64,000 bases of DNA, taken from Streptosporangium album. GTDB taxonomy: Bacteria; Actinomycetota; Actinomycetes; Streptosporangiales; Streptosporangiaceae. Positions 13,871 through 21,376 of the stretch are shown here, piece after piece. Position numbers and translations under genes: made by a program. The notes under the pieces are model-generated. The model was not told the origin of the DNA, made no database searches, and saw only the letters and a program-made list of their open reading frames with translations. The stretch spans positions 4,650,001 to 4,714,000 of the forward strand of contig NZ_JACHJU010000001.1 in the NCBI RefSeq assembly GCF_014203795.1. The letters are read 5' to 3'. The stretch's first letter is position 1; each line of letters begins with the position of its first letter.

Positions 13871-14541
13871 ATGACGACACCACAGCTTGCGGATGCGACC
13901 GGCGTCACGGCCGCCGGCCTCGACAACGTGATCGAGGTCGGCGGTCTCCGGCAGAGATACGGCGGCTTCGAAGCCGTGCGCGGTATCTCCTTGGAGGGCA
14001 AGGAGGCCCGGGCCCGGCCGGCTGTCACCGAGGAGCGGCTCCGCTTCTCCCGCGACCTGCACGACCTGGTCGGCCACAGCCTGTCCGCGATCGCGGTCAA
14101 GAGCGAGGTGGCGGTCAAGCTGTCGAAGGCGGATCCCGGGCGGGCGGCCGGTGAGATGGAGGAGGTGCGGGGCCGGCGCGGGAGGCGCTGAAGGAGATCC
14201 GTACGGCGGTGCGCGGCTTCATCCCCAAGGACGCCTCCGCCGACGAGTTGGCGACTGCCATACGTCGGGTAAGCTCCGGCAGACGCTATCTCGACTCGGC
14301 GATGATGGCCGGGGAGAGTCCGCTCACTGAGCGTGAGCGCGATGCTCTGGCCCTGGCCTCGCGGGGCGCGTCGGTCGGAGAGATCTCCGCCTCCCTGCAC
14401 CTGACCGAGGGCACTGTCCGTAACTACCTGTCCAGCGCCATCACCAAGCTGGGTGCGGCCAACCGGATCACCGCCATCCATGTCGCCCAGCAAAAGGTTG
14501 GCGGTAAACCGTATTTTTCTCTTGAGGCGGGGCACGGGTAG
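13871..14541 (+). pseudogene. Collapsed relic of an ABC-ATPase / histidine kinase / response regulator cassette
   Basis: Three unrelated gene pieces are joined. Residues 1-45 from 13871 ([23 protein letters not shown]) look like the start of an ABC ATPase but stop before the Walker A motif. The same frame then runs into a DesK-type kinase H-box ([24 protein letters not shown]). At about 14171-14178 one base is missing relative to the kinase family, shifting the frame ([14 protein letters not shown] continues in the other frame). From 14215 this becomes the C-terminal receiver end and LuxR-type HTH of a response regulator (IPKDASADELATAIRRV ... LTERERDALALASRG ... EGTVRNYLSSAI). The last codons lack the usual ending. 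None of the three parts can be functional as a whole. Confidence 0.75.
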
Positions 14542-14701
14542 GTCATGGTGGAAGAAGGCGTGAGCAGGGAGATGGGTAGAGCTCGCCGCTTTTTTCGCTT
14601 TGAGAAACTATGTGAATGCTCTGCGTGAGCATCTGGCCGCAGTGGCGGACCAGGATCGCACGCGGCCGCTTCTGCCCCGCGGCCCGGCCCAAGGAGGAGG
14701 A

Positions 14702-15019
14702 ATGCGCGTCACAGAGAACCCCGGAGCCCAGGTGGTCAGTGTCGGCAACCGGCTCGACGTGGGTACCGTCGCCGGCGTCCGTCCGCGGCTGCACGGGGCG
14801 GTCGACTCCGGCGACGGCGATCTGATCGTGGACCTGTCCGGACTGGAGATGATCGACGCCACCGGCCTCGGGGTGCTGGTGGGAACGCACCGCCGCGCAC
14901 TGGGCGCGGAACGCCGTCTCATCCTGCGCGGAGTGCCGCCGCGGGTCATGCGGGTGCTGGCCGTGACCAGGCTCAACAGGGTGCTCACCGTCGAGCTTCC
15001 CATGGCCGCGGTCGCCTGA
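14702..15019 (+). CDS. STAS-domain anti-sigma-factor antagonist
   Basis: A 105-residue single-domain protein of the SpoIIAA/RsbV type, which binds an anti-sigma kinase and releases an alternative sigma factor. The phospho-acceptor loop reads MIDATGLGVLVG, placing Thr54 where most relatives have Ser. The fold is covered completely (VVSVGNRLD, LIVDLSGLEMID, RRLILRGVPPRVMRVLAVTRL). A very strong ribosome site, AAGGAGGAGG at 14691-14700, precedes the ATG by one base, so the spacing is unusually short. A downstream start is not obvious. No kinase or sigma gene is adjacent, so its partners are elsewhere. Confidence 0.88.
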   Translation: MRVTENPGAQVVSVGNRLDVGTVAGVRPRLHGAVDSGDGDLIVDLSGLEMIDATGLGVLVGTHRRALGAERRLILRGVPPRVMRVLAVTRLNRVLTVELPMAAVA

Positions 15020-15050
15020 CGCCGGACGGAGACCGCCTGCCCCGGGTCGT

Positions 15051-15078
15051 GTGCGGCCGGCGGTCCACCGTGCCGCAC
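15051..15078. terminator. Hairpin between convergent STAS and TetR genes
   Basis: GTGCGGC (15051-15057) pairs with GCCGCAC (15072-15078), with a further GGT/ACC pairing inside. It lies between two convergent stop codons and could act on both strands. No T-tract is present. Confidence 0.45.
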
Positions 15079-15119
15079 GGTCGCGGCGGTTCCGCGGCGT
15101 CCTCCTCGCCCCGTGACGC

Positions 15120-15725
15120 TCACGTCGCGAAAGACCGGTGGAAGATGTGTATGGCGGTGTCGATCAGATGATCGACGTCGGGCGGATCGTCGGCCAGCAC
15201 CCACTCGGTGAGCAGTTCCTGCATCGCGCCGATCACGCCCAGCGCCAGCAGGTGCTGATTGGCCTTGGTGGCCTCCGGCAGGTCGAAGATGTTCGTCTCG
15301 ATGATCTGGGTGAACACCGCCACGGAATGCTGCCGTGACCTGGTGAGATAGTCACCCGCCCGCCGTACCTCCAGGTGCAGGATCTTGGCACGGCGCCTGT
15401 CCTCGGTGACGAAGCTGATATATGCGGCGATGCCCACCTCGACCCGGCCGGTCGGCGTTTCCGGCGCCTGTTCCATGGATTTCAGCACCGCCAGCACCGT
15501 CTCCTGCACGCACCTGTCGTGTACCGCCTGCAGCAGCTCGTTACGGCCGGAGAAGCACTCGTAGAAGGCGCGGTTGGAGATGCGGGCCAAGGTGCACAGC
15601 TTCTCGATCGTGGTCTCGGGGAAACCGAGGTCGGCATAGAGCGTGTACGCCGCGCTGACCAGACGCTCCCGACGTTCCGCCAGCCGCTCCTCCGCTGACA
15701 TTCCTCTGTATGATCGCTGACTCAT
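15120..15725 (-). CDS. TetR-family transcriptional regulator
   Basis: A 201-residue repressor-type protein. The N-terminal TetR HTH (RERLVSAAYTLYADLGFPETTIEKL then ARISNRAFYECFSGRNELL) is clear. The C-terminal ligand domain is of the AcrR/QacR general type. The start at 15725 is preferred over 15758 because GGAGG lies six bases before it on the minus strand. Two inverted repeats in the 220-base AT-richer region upstream (15755-15766 and 15888-15901) are candidate operators. No divergent target gene is present: the next gene upstream ends towards it. The controlled gene is therefore unclear, and autoregulation is the only target seen. Confidence 0.88.
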   Translation of the reverse strand: MSQRSYRGMSAEERLAERRERLVSAAYTLYADLGFPETTIEKLCTLARISNRAFYECFSGRNELLQAVHDRCVQETVLAVLKSMEQAPETPTGRVEVGIAAYISFVTEDRRRAKILHLEVRRAGDYLTRSRQHSVAVFTQIIETNIFDLPEATKANQHLLALGVIGAMQELLTEWVLADDPPDVDHLIDTAIHIFHRSFAT

Positions 15726-15887
15726 GTCAAGCCTCCATCGTCGGTATGGGCTTGACAAACGCTTGTTTTATCACTTCCACCTCATGATCTTGGTCCCCAA
15801 GAATCCACCATTATGGGTGCAAGATCCTTTTTGTGGAAGAGTAAGCTTGCCGATGTTTCTGTCATCCATGAAAGAAAGTGACAAGTC

Positions 15888-15901
15888 TGACTGCTCAGTC
15901 A
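15888..15901. promoter_or_regulatory. 14-bp palindrome, candidate TetR operator
   Basis: TGACTG-CT-CAGTCA is a perfect 6-bp inverted repeat with a 2-base centre, a form common among TetR-family operators. It is 163 bases upstream of the TetR start, in a low-GC intergenic patch that also contains ACAA-N4-TTGT at 15755-15766. Confidence 0.45.
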
Positions 15902-15944
15902 AGTTCCCCGCCGTGCCGATGAACGAGATGGGGCCGTCTCTCGC

Positions 15945-16574
15945 CTACCGGGTGATGAAACCCCGGTCCAGGGCCGTGGTCACGGCGGCGGTGCGGTCGG
16001 AGACGCCGAGCTTGCCGAAGACACGCAGCAGATGGGTCTTGACCGTGGTCTCGCTGATGAACAGCGCCTTACCGATCTCCGCGTTCGTCAGCCCCACGGC
16101 CACCAGGGAGAGCACCTGGGCCTCGCGGGGTGACAGGGAGTCGCTCACCGGCGCCCGCATCCGGGTGACCAGCCGGGTCGCCACCGACGGCGACAGCACG
16201 GTCTCGCCCCGCGCCGCCGAGGCGATCGCGGCCAGCAGATCGGCCCTGGAGGTGTCCTTCAACAGGTATCCGGCGGCCCCCGCCTCGACCGCCCGCACGA
16301 TGTCCTGGTCGGTCTCGTAGGTGGTCAGCACGATCACCCTGCTCTCCGGCCGCACGGCCAGAATGCGCGAGGTGGCGCTCACCCCGTCCCCGTCCGGCAT
16401 GCGCAGGTCCATCAGGATCACGTCGGGCCGCAGCTCCCCGGCCCGCACGACCGCCTCGTCCCCCGACGCGGCCTCCCCCACCACGGTGATCTCGGGATCG
16501 GCCTCCAGCATCCCTCGCAGACCCTCGCGGACCACCGGGTGGTCATCGACGATCAACAGACGCAGCACTGTCAC
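15945..16574 (-). CDS. NarL/FixJ-type response regulator
   Basis: A 209-residue two-component regulator. The receiver domain (1-120) has the acidic pocket DD at 10-11, phospho-acceptor Asp56 (VILMDLRMP) and the conserved Lys in YLLKD. The LuxR-type HTH spans about 145-205 (LSPREAQVLSLVAVGLTNAEIG, TTVKTHLLRVFGKL). It overlaps the upstream kinase gene by four bases (GTGA at 16571-16574), so kinase and regulator are translationally coupled. By position it regulates the ABC exporter of the same operon, as DesR/LiaR-type systems do. It is the last gene of a five-gene minus-strand operon. Confidence 0.93.
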   Translation of the reverse strand: MTVLRLLIVDDHPVVREGLRGMLEADPEITVVGEAASGDEAVVRAGELRPDVILMDLRMPDGDGVSATSRILAVRPESRVIVLTTYETDQDIVRAVEAGAAGYLLKDTSRADLLAAIASAARGETVLSPSVATRLVTRMRAPVSDSLSPREAQVLSLVAVGLTNAEIGKALFISETTVKTHLLRVFGKLGVSDRTAAVTTALDRGFITR

Positions 16575-17758
16575 GCTCCATGGTCGGGCTGGTCGGCGGG
16601 GACGACGGCCACCAGGTCGGTGCCTCCGCCCGGAGGGCCGGTCACCGTGAGGGTGCCGCCCATCTGTTCGACCCGGGTGCGCATGCCGCGCAGGCCGTAT
16701 CCCTCGGCGGCGGACGGGGCGAAGCCCGTGCCGTCGTCGTGGACGGTCAGCCGGGTCGCCTCGGGGGTGTACTCCAGCGTCACCGCGACGGCGTCCGCGC
16801 CGGCGTGCTTGCGCACGTTGGCCAGCGCCTCCTGCGCCGCGCGGAGCAGGACGACCTCGACCTTGGTCGGAGCCGCCCTGGAACCGCCCCGGATCTCGAA
16901 GGTGGCGGACACCGAGAGCTCCTCACCGAACTGTGAGGTGATCCGCTCAAGCGCCTCCTCCAGGGTGGCCCCCGACAACGGCGCCGGACTCAGTTCGGTG
17001 ATCAGCGTCCGCGCCTCGGCCAGGTTCTCGCGCGCGGTCTGTACGGCCAGCTCGATCCGCCGTGCATCGGGCTGCTGGAGCAGCATGATGATGCTGGTGA
17101 AGCCCTGGGCCAGGGTGTCGTGGATCTCCCCGGCGAGGCGCTCGCGCTCGGCCAGGGCCCCGCGCTCGGCCGACAGCCTGGCCACCTCGGCCCGGCGGGC
17201 CTCCAACTCCTCGATGAGTGATGCCCGCTCCCTGCTCTGGCCGACGATGTCGACGATCCAGGGGCCGAAGGTCAGCGCGAAGGTGAGGACGAGGCCCGTC
17301 ACCCCCAGGAAGACGACCAGCTCCTCCAGCGTCGGTGGGACGGCGAGGAACTCCAGCGCGGGGGCCACGTTGAAGACGATCACAGCGATCCGCGCCTGGT
17401 TCTTGGGGATCATCATGAAGCACTGCGCGCACAGGGCGAAGAGGACGAACCTGGTGGGCGGGCAGAGGGCGGCCACCGGAGTGAACAGCACGATCAGCAG
17501 GACGACGTACGCCCTTCCCCTCCATGAGCGGTACCCCACGCCGACGGCCCGGCGCCCCAGACGCGCGTACGCCACCAGGCAGCCGCAGAGCAGCACCACC
17601 CCGGTCACCCGCTCGGCTGTCCCCAGCGCTTTGTCGGAGAGCACGAAGAAAAGGGCGGTCAGGAAGGCGACGAGGTAGAGCAGCTCCCAGCCGCTCAGAC
17701 GCATGAAGGCGTGTTGCCTCGTAGGTAGGGGATTGTCCAGAAACGTCACGACGGTCAC
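16571..17758 (-). CDS. Membrane histidine kinase (HisKA_3/DesK type), intact copy
   Basis: A sensor kinase of 395 residues. Five to six membrane helices occupy residues 19-165, followed by a coiled coil (RASLIEELEARRAEVARLSAERGAL), the H-box EIHDTLAQGF with the phospho-acceptor His, and an HATPase domain (EALANVRKHA, DDGTGFAP, GYGLRGMRTRVEQMGG). The GTG start forms a GTGA overlap with the preceding truncated kinase. An ATG at 17704 (MRLSGWELL) is an alternative that starts right before the first helix. It pairs with the response regulator that overlaps its 3' end. Its catalytic part is a close paralogue of the next gene, including a 77-bp identical stretch. Confidence 0.9.
   Translation of the reverse strand: MTVVTFLDNPLPTRQHAFMRLSGWELLYLVAFLTALFFVLSDKALGTAERVTGVVLLCGCLVAYARLGRRAVGVGYRSWRGRAYVVLLIVLFTPVAALCPPTRFVLFALCAQCFMMIPKNQARIAVIVFNVAPALEFLAVPPTLEELVVFLGVTGLVLTFALTFGPWIVDIVGQSRERASLIEELEARRAEVARLSAERGALAERERLAGEIHDTLAQGFTSIIMLLQQPDARRIELAVQTARENLAEARTLITELSPAPLSGATLEEALERITSQFGEELSVSATFEIRGGSRAAPTKVEVVLLRAAQEALANVRKHAGADAVAVTLEYTPEATRLTVHDDGTGFAPSAAEGYGLRGMRTRVEQMGGTLTVTGPPGGGTDLVAVVPADQPDHGA
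17076..17152. repeat. 77-bp exact direct repeat, copy 1 (in intact kinase)
   Basis: Identical to 18256-18332, offset 1180 bases, covering the H-box coding region. High similarity continues for about 65 bases past the exact match. Confidence 0.9.
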
Positions 17759-18471
17759 TCTGCCACCTCGACGGTGAGCACCGTCCCACCCTCCCGCGAA
17801 CTCCGCACCCGCATCGAGCCGCCCGCCTGCTCCACCCGGCTCCGCATGCCGCGCAGGCCGTACCCGTCGGCGGCGACGGACGGGTCGAACCCGTGCCCGT
17901 CGTCACGGACCTCCAGCGTGACCGTCCGCGGGCCATAGGCCGCGGAGACGTCCACCCGGCCCGCCGCCGCGTGTTCACGCACGTTCGCCAGGGCCTCCTG
18001 GGCGGCGCGGATGAGCACCACCTCGGCGGAGGGCGGTAGCGGTCGCGACTCGCCGTGGACCGTGAAGGTCACGGCGATCCCCGCCTCCTCCCCGAGCCGG
18101 TCGGCCAGCCGTACCAGCGCCTCGTCCAGGGTGGAGCCGTCCAGCGGTGCCGGGCTGAGCGCGGCCATCAGCGCGCGGGCCTCGGCCAGGTTCTCGCGCG
18201 CCGTCTGTACGGCCAGCGCCAGGTGGCGGGCCGGGTCGGGCTGGGCGTCGGCGGCCTGGAGCAGCATGATGATGCTGGTGAAGCCCTGGGCCAGGGTGTC
18301 GTGGATCTCCCCGGCGAGGCGCTCGCGCTCGGTCAGCGCCCCGTGCTCGGCCGACAGCCTGGCCACCTCGGCCCGCTGGGCCTCCAGCTCCTCGATGAGG
18401 GCCGATCGATCCTCGCTCTGCTCCATGACCCGTTCCATCCATATCCCTGACACGGTCGAGAACAAGATCAA
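17755..18471 (-). CDS. Truncated histidine kinase paralogue lacking most of the sensor domain
   Basis: A 238-residue kinase with the coiled coil, H-box (EIHDTLAQGF), N-box-like EALANVREHA and glycine-rich ATP lid (DDGHGFDP, GYGLRGMRSRVEQAGG) all intact. Only one membrane-like helix (ISTTLILFSTVSGIW) remains in front. Reading upstream in frame gives no ATG or GTG before the permease stop at 18610, and the first five helices of its paralogue have no counterpart, so the 5' part was deleted. The only in-frame start is a TTG at 18471. The catalytic domain may still work as a heterodimer partner or be decaying. It overlaps the next kinase by GTGA. Confidence 0.75.
   Translation of the reverse strand: MILFSTVSGIWMERVMEQSEDRSALIEELEAQRAEVARLSAEHGALTERERLAGEIHDTLAQGFTSIIMLLQAADAQPDPARHLALAVQTARENLAEARALMAALSPAPLDGSTLDEALVRLADRLGEEAGIAVTFTVHGESRPLPPSAEVVLIRAAQEALANVREHAAAGRVDVSAAYGPRTVTLEVRDDGHGFDPSVAADGYGLRGMRSRVEQAGGSMRVRSSREGGTVLTVEVAE
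18256..18332. repeat. 77-bp exact direct repeat, copy 2 (in truncated kinase)
   Basis: Second copy of the repeat at 17076-17152. Exact identity including third codon positions, beyond what selection on the protein requires, points to recent duplication or gene conversion. Confidence 0.9.
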
Positions 18472-18609
18472 GGTTGTGCTGATGGCCAGGTAGTCGAGCG
18501 CCCCCTCCTTGCCGACGGCGAGGTGGACCGCGCCCCGCCGCCGGTCCCCGGCCAGGACCGCCGGGCGGCCCGGACGGACCGGTGGCGCGCCCGGGCCGGA
18601 TCGGCTAGA

Positions 18610-19500
18610 TCACCCGTCGCGGCGGCTCTTCCAGCGGAACGTCGTCAGGCACAGCAGCATCCCTCCGACGACCCATGCTCCCAGGACCAGGGCGACCCGG
18701 CCGAGCTCGTAGGACTTCGTGAGCTCCAGCGTGGCCCCGACGTCACCCAGGAAGACCGAGCGGAAACCCTGGCACATCCACTTGAGCGGGAAGACCGACG
18801 AGATGTTCACCAGCCAGGACGGGAGCTGGGTGACGGGGATGAACACCCCCGAGATGAACTGCAGCACCACGAACGGCATGGCGATCACCGCACTGGCGCT
18901 CTTGCCGGACCTGGGCAGGCTGCTGACGGCGATACCGAGCAGGGACGCGCCGAGCACACCGAGCACGAACACCCAGACGAAGGTCAGCCAGGTGGAGATC
19001 TCGGAGGGCAGCTTCAGACCGAACAGCACCACCCCGATGACCAGCAGGATCACCACCTGGCAGAAGGAGATGAACAGGGTGTTGAGCGCCTTGCCGATGA
19101 AGTAGGAGCTGCGCGGCAGCGGCGTGCCCAGTATCCGCTTGAGCGTGCCGTCGTCGCGGTCCATCGCGATGCCGATGCCGAGATTCTGGAAGCCCGTCAT
19201 CGTCGCCGAACCGATCAGCCCGGCCACGTAGAGCTGGGAGACGTTGAGCCCCGTCCCCTCCAGATCGTCCGCGAAGATCGAACCGAAGATCACCAGCAGG
19301 ACGATCGGGAAGGAGAAGGTGAAGATCACCGCGTCCTTCTCCCGGAAGAACAGCCTGATCTCGAGAGCCGCCCGCGACAGCCCCAGCCGTATCGCGGAGG
19401 GCGGCGGACCGAGAGGCGGCGCGGAGGCTCGGGTAACGGTCTGGCTCATCGGGTGATCACCTCGGGGGGTCGGGCGCGGCTGGACGGGGGGCGTGCTCAC
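18610..19500 (-). CDS. ABC-2 type exporter permease
   Basis: A 296-residue membrane subunit with six helices in the ABC-2 pattern (first helix near 58-75, then pairs near 97-115, 143-165, 172-196, 206-228 and 262-282). It partners the ATPase encoded immediately upstream to form a drug, lipid or polymer exporter. The GTG at 19500 overlaps the ATPase stop as GTGA, the same coupling used at the other junctions of this operon. An ATG at 19449 (MSQTVTRAS) is an alternative that removes a Pro-rich leader. The truncated kinase begins 139 bases after its stop. Confidence 0.9.
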   Translation of the reverse strand: MSTPPVQPRPTPRGDHPMSQTVTRASAPPLGPPPSAIRLGLSRAALEIRLFFREKDAVIFTFSFPIVLLVIFGSIFADDLEGTGLNVSQLYVAGLIGSATMTGFQNLGIGIAMDRDDGTLKRILGTPLPRSSYFIGKALNTLFISFCQVVILLVIGVVLFGLKLPSEISTWLTFVWVFVLGVLGASLLGIAVSSLPRSGKSASAVIAMPFVVLQFISGVFIPVTQLPSWLVNISSVFPLKWMCQGFRSVFLGDVGATLELTKSYELGRVALVLGAWVVGGMLLCLTTFRWKSRRDG

Positions 19501-20339
19501 GCGGGGGCCTCGATGAGCTGGAGGTAGATGTCCTCCAGCGAGGGACGGGTCACGGTCAGCTCAGGGACCTCGCCGTCGAAACGACGGGTCAGCTCCAGCA
19601 CCGTCCTGGTCGGGGTGCCGGTCTCCAGAGAGCGGCGCTCCCCCTCGTCGGACCAGCTCACCCTGGCCTTGGCGGTCGCCCGGCCCCCCAGGGTCGCCGG
19701 GTCGCCCTCGGCCACGATGCGGCCCCCGGCGACCACGGCCACCCGGTCGGCCAGCGCCTCGGCCTCGTCCAGGTAGTGCGTGGTCAGCACGATCGTGGTT
19801 CCCTGGTGGGCCAGGCTCTCGATCAGGTCCCAGAAATGCCGGCGCGCCTCGGGGTCGAACCCGGTGGTCGGCTCGTCGAGGAAGAGCAGCTCCGGACCGC
19901 CGATCACCCCCAGGGCCACGTCCACCCTGCGCCGCTGGCCACCGGAGAGCTGGCGGATCCGCTGACCGGCCTTGTCCGTCAGGCCGACCTGCTCGATCAC
20001 CTCGTCCGGGTCCTTGGGATGGGGGTAGTACCTCGCGAAGTGCCGTACGGTCTCCCGCACGGTCGCCTCGGCCACGTCGTTGGCCGTCTGCAGCACCACG
20101 CCGATCCGCGAGCGCCACTCCCGCGTCGGTCTCCCCGGGTCGACGCCCAGGACGCTGACCTCCCCGGCGTCCCGGGTCCGGTATCCCTCCATGATCTCCA
20201 CCGTGGTGGACTTCCCGGCACCGTTGGGCCCGAGGATCGCGAACACCTCGCCCGCGTTGATGTCGAGGTCGACGCCCCCGACCGCCTGCACGTCGCCGTA
20301 GCGCTTGGTCAGGCCCCGCACCGTCACCGCTGTCGTCAT
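19497..20339 (-). CDS. ABC exporter ATPase subunit
   Basis: A 280-residue nucleotide-binding subunit. It has Walker A (GPNGAGKST at about 39-47), a Q-loop region (GVVLQTANDVAE), the ABC signature (LSGGQRRRVDVALG), Walker B (LLFLDEPTTGFDP) and the H-loop (TTHYLDEA). It is of the DrrA/CcmA-like multidrug and polysaccharide exporter type. The ATG at 20339 gives the family-typical start (MTTAVTVRGLTKRYG). The frame extends 13 codons further without support. It heads the ATPase-permease-kinase-kinase-regulator operon, so the two-component system most likely senses a stress relieved by this pump. Confidence 0.93.
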   Translation of the reverse strand: MTTAVTVRGLTKRYGDVQAVGGVDLDINAGEVFAILGPNGAGKSTTVEIMEGYRTRDAGEVSVLGVDPGRPTREWRSRIGVVLQTANDVAEATVRETVRHFARYYPHPKDPDEVIEQVGLTDKAGQRIRQLSGGQRRRVDVALGVIGGPELLFLDEPTTGFDPEARRHFWDLIESLAHQGTTIVLTTHYLDEAEALADRVAVVAGGRIVAEGDPATLGGRATAKARVSWSDEGERRSLETGTPTRTVLELTRRFDGEVPELTVTRPSLEDIYLQLIEAPA

Positions 20340-20395
20340 GCCCCAAGCGTCGTCCCCGTACGGCTCCCGCGGCACCAACGACCGGTGGACCGGAA

Positions 20396-20415
20396 TGTCC
20401 TCCTTTCGGAGGACA
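20396..20415. promoter_or_regulatory. 8-bp inverted repeat between nucS and the ABC operon
   Basis: TGTCCTCC and GGAGGACA enclose TTTC. It lies downstream of nucS and 57 bases upstream of the ABC ATPase start on the minus strand. It could be a regulator binding site for the ABC operon or a weak nucS terminator. Nothing decides between them. Confidence 0.35.
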
Positions 20416-20461
20416 CGGTCAGGTCGGTGGAGACGTGGCCGGGTCTGGCACGCCGTACGCG

Positions 20462-21121
20462 TCAGAACAGGGTGTCGTTGCGCTCGATGCCCCGCAGCTT
20501 GTCGTAGTCGAGGACGACACAGTCGATGCCGCGGTCGCCGGCGAGCACCCGGGCCTGCGGTTTGATCTCCTGAGCGGCGAAGATGCCCTTCACCGGGGCG
20601 AGGAGCGGGTCGCGGTTGAGGAGCTCCAGATAACGGGTGAGCTGCTCGACGCCGTCGATGTCACCGCGGCGCTTGAGCTCCACCGCCACGGTCGCCCCCG
20701 TGTGGTCACGGCAGAGGATGTCCACCGGCCCGATCGCCGTCATGTATTCGCGGCGGACCAGCGTCCAGCCCGCGCCCAGCGTGGTGATGTGCTCGGCCAG
20801 CAGCTCCTGCAGATGCGCCTCGACACCGTCCTTGATCAGGCCGGGGTCGACCCCCAGCTCATGGCGGGAGTCGTGGAGGATCTCCTCCATGGTGAGCACC
20901 AGCTTCTCGCCGGTCTTGCCGTGGGTCACCGTCCAGGTGCCCTCCTCCTCGCGGAGCCTGCACGGCGGGTTCATCCAGTTCAGTGGCTTGAACGCCCGGT
21001 CGTCAGCATGGATGGAGACGCTGCTGTCGGCTTTTATGAGGATGAGCCGGGGCGCCATCGGAAGGTGGGCGGTGAGCTTTCCGACGTAATCCACGCTGCA
21101 CCGCGCTATGACCAGACGCAT
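20462..21121 (-). CDS. nucS: NucS/EndoMS mismatch-specific endonuclease
   Basis: Cuts both strands at mismatched bases. It is the core of the non-canonical mismatch repair used by actinobacteria that lack MutS/MutL. The 219-residue protein shows the RecB-like nuclease core with Asp134 (GPVDILCRD), Glu148 and Lys150 (VAVELKRRG), then Glu/Tyr in the QLTRYLELL helix. The C-terminal DTLF resembles the beta-clamp-binding tail. No ribosome site is seen. A TAGGGT box six bases before the ATG suggests a leaderless message. The corresponding M. tuberculosis gene (Rv1321) also sits between atp and mce/thiolase genes, from memory. Confidence 0.95.
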   Translation of the reverse strand: MRLVIARCSVDYVGKLTAHLPMAPRLILIKADSSVSIHADDRAFKPLNWMNPPCRLREEEGTWTVTHGKTGEKLVLTMEEILHDSRHELGVDPGLIKDGVEAHLQELLAEHITTLGAGWTLVRREYMTAIGPVDILCRDHTGATVAVELKRRGDIDGVEQLTRYLELLNRDPLLAPVKGIFAAQEIKPQARVLAGDRGIDCVVLDYDKLRGIERNDTLF

Positions 21122-21127
21122 GCCCGA

Positions 21128-21133
21128 ACCCTA
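21128..21133 (-). promoter_or_regulatory. -10 box for leaderless nucS transcript
   Basis: TAGGGT on the minus strand, six bases (TCGGGC) before the ATG at 21121, fits TANNNT and would put +1 on the start codon. Confidence 0.5.
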
Positions 21134-21376
21134 CCGGCCGGACGGGGCCCGTATCCCTCGGATCCGTCCGGCCGGGTCTCCTGTCGCGCGCCGGGGTCCT
21201 CGGATCAGCCGAGGAGAACGGCGGCACCAGAGACAGCACGCGTCCCACCACGGTCACGGTAGCCTCCCCTTTTCGGGTAGCCGGTCCCCCTCTGGGAGAC
21301 TGTGGCTGTGCCGGACCGGGCGGTCGCCGGGCCGGACGGGATCTCGCAGGGCGATGCCGGTGTGGTGGGGAGAGCG

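Noticed and set aside
10563-13883. 1106-codon open frame on the minus strand opposite the tricorn gene
   Set aside because: It is a high-GC shadow frame with no domain and biased composition. The plus-strand frame has complete tricorn motifs.
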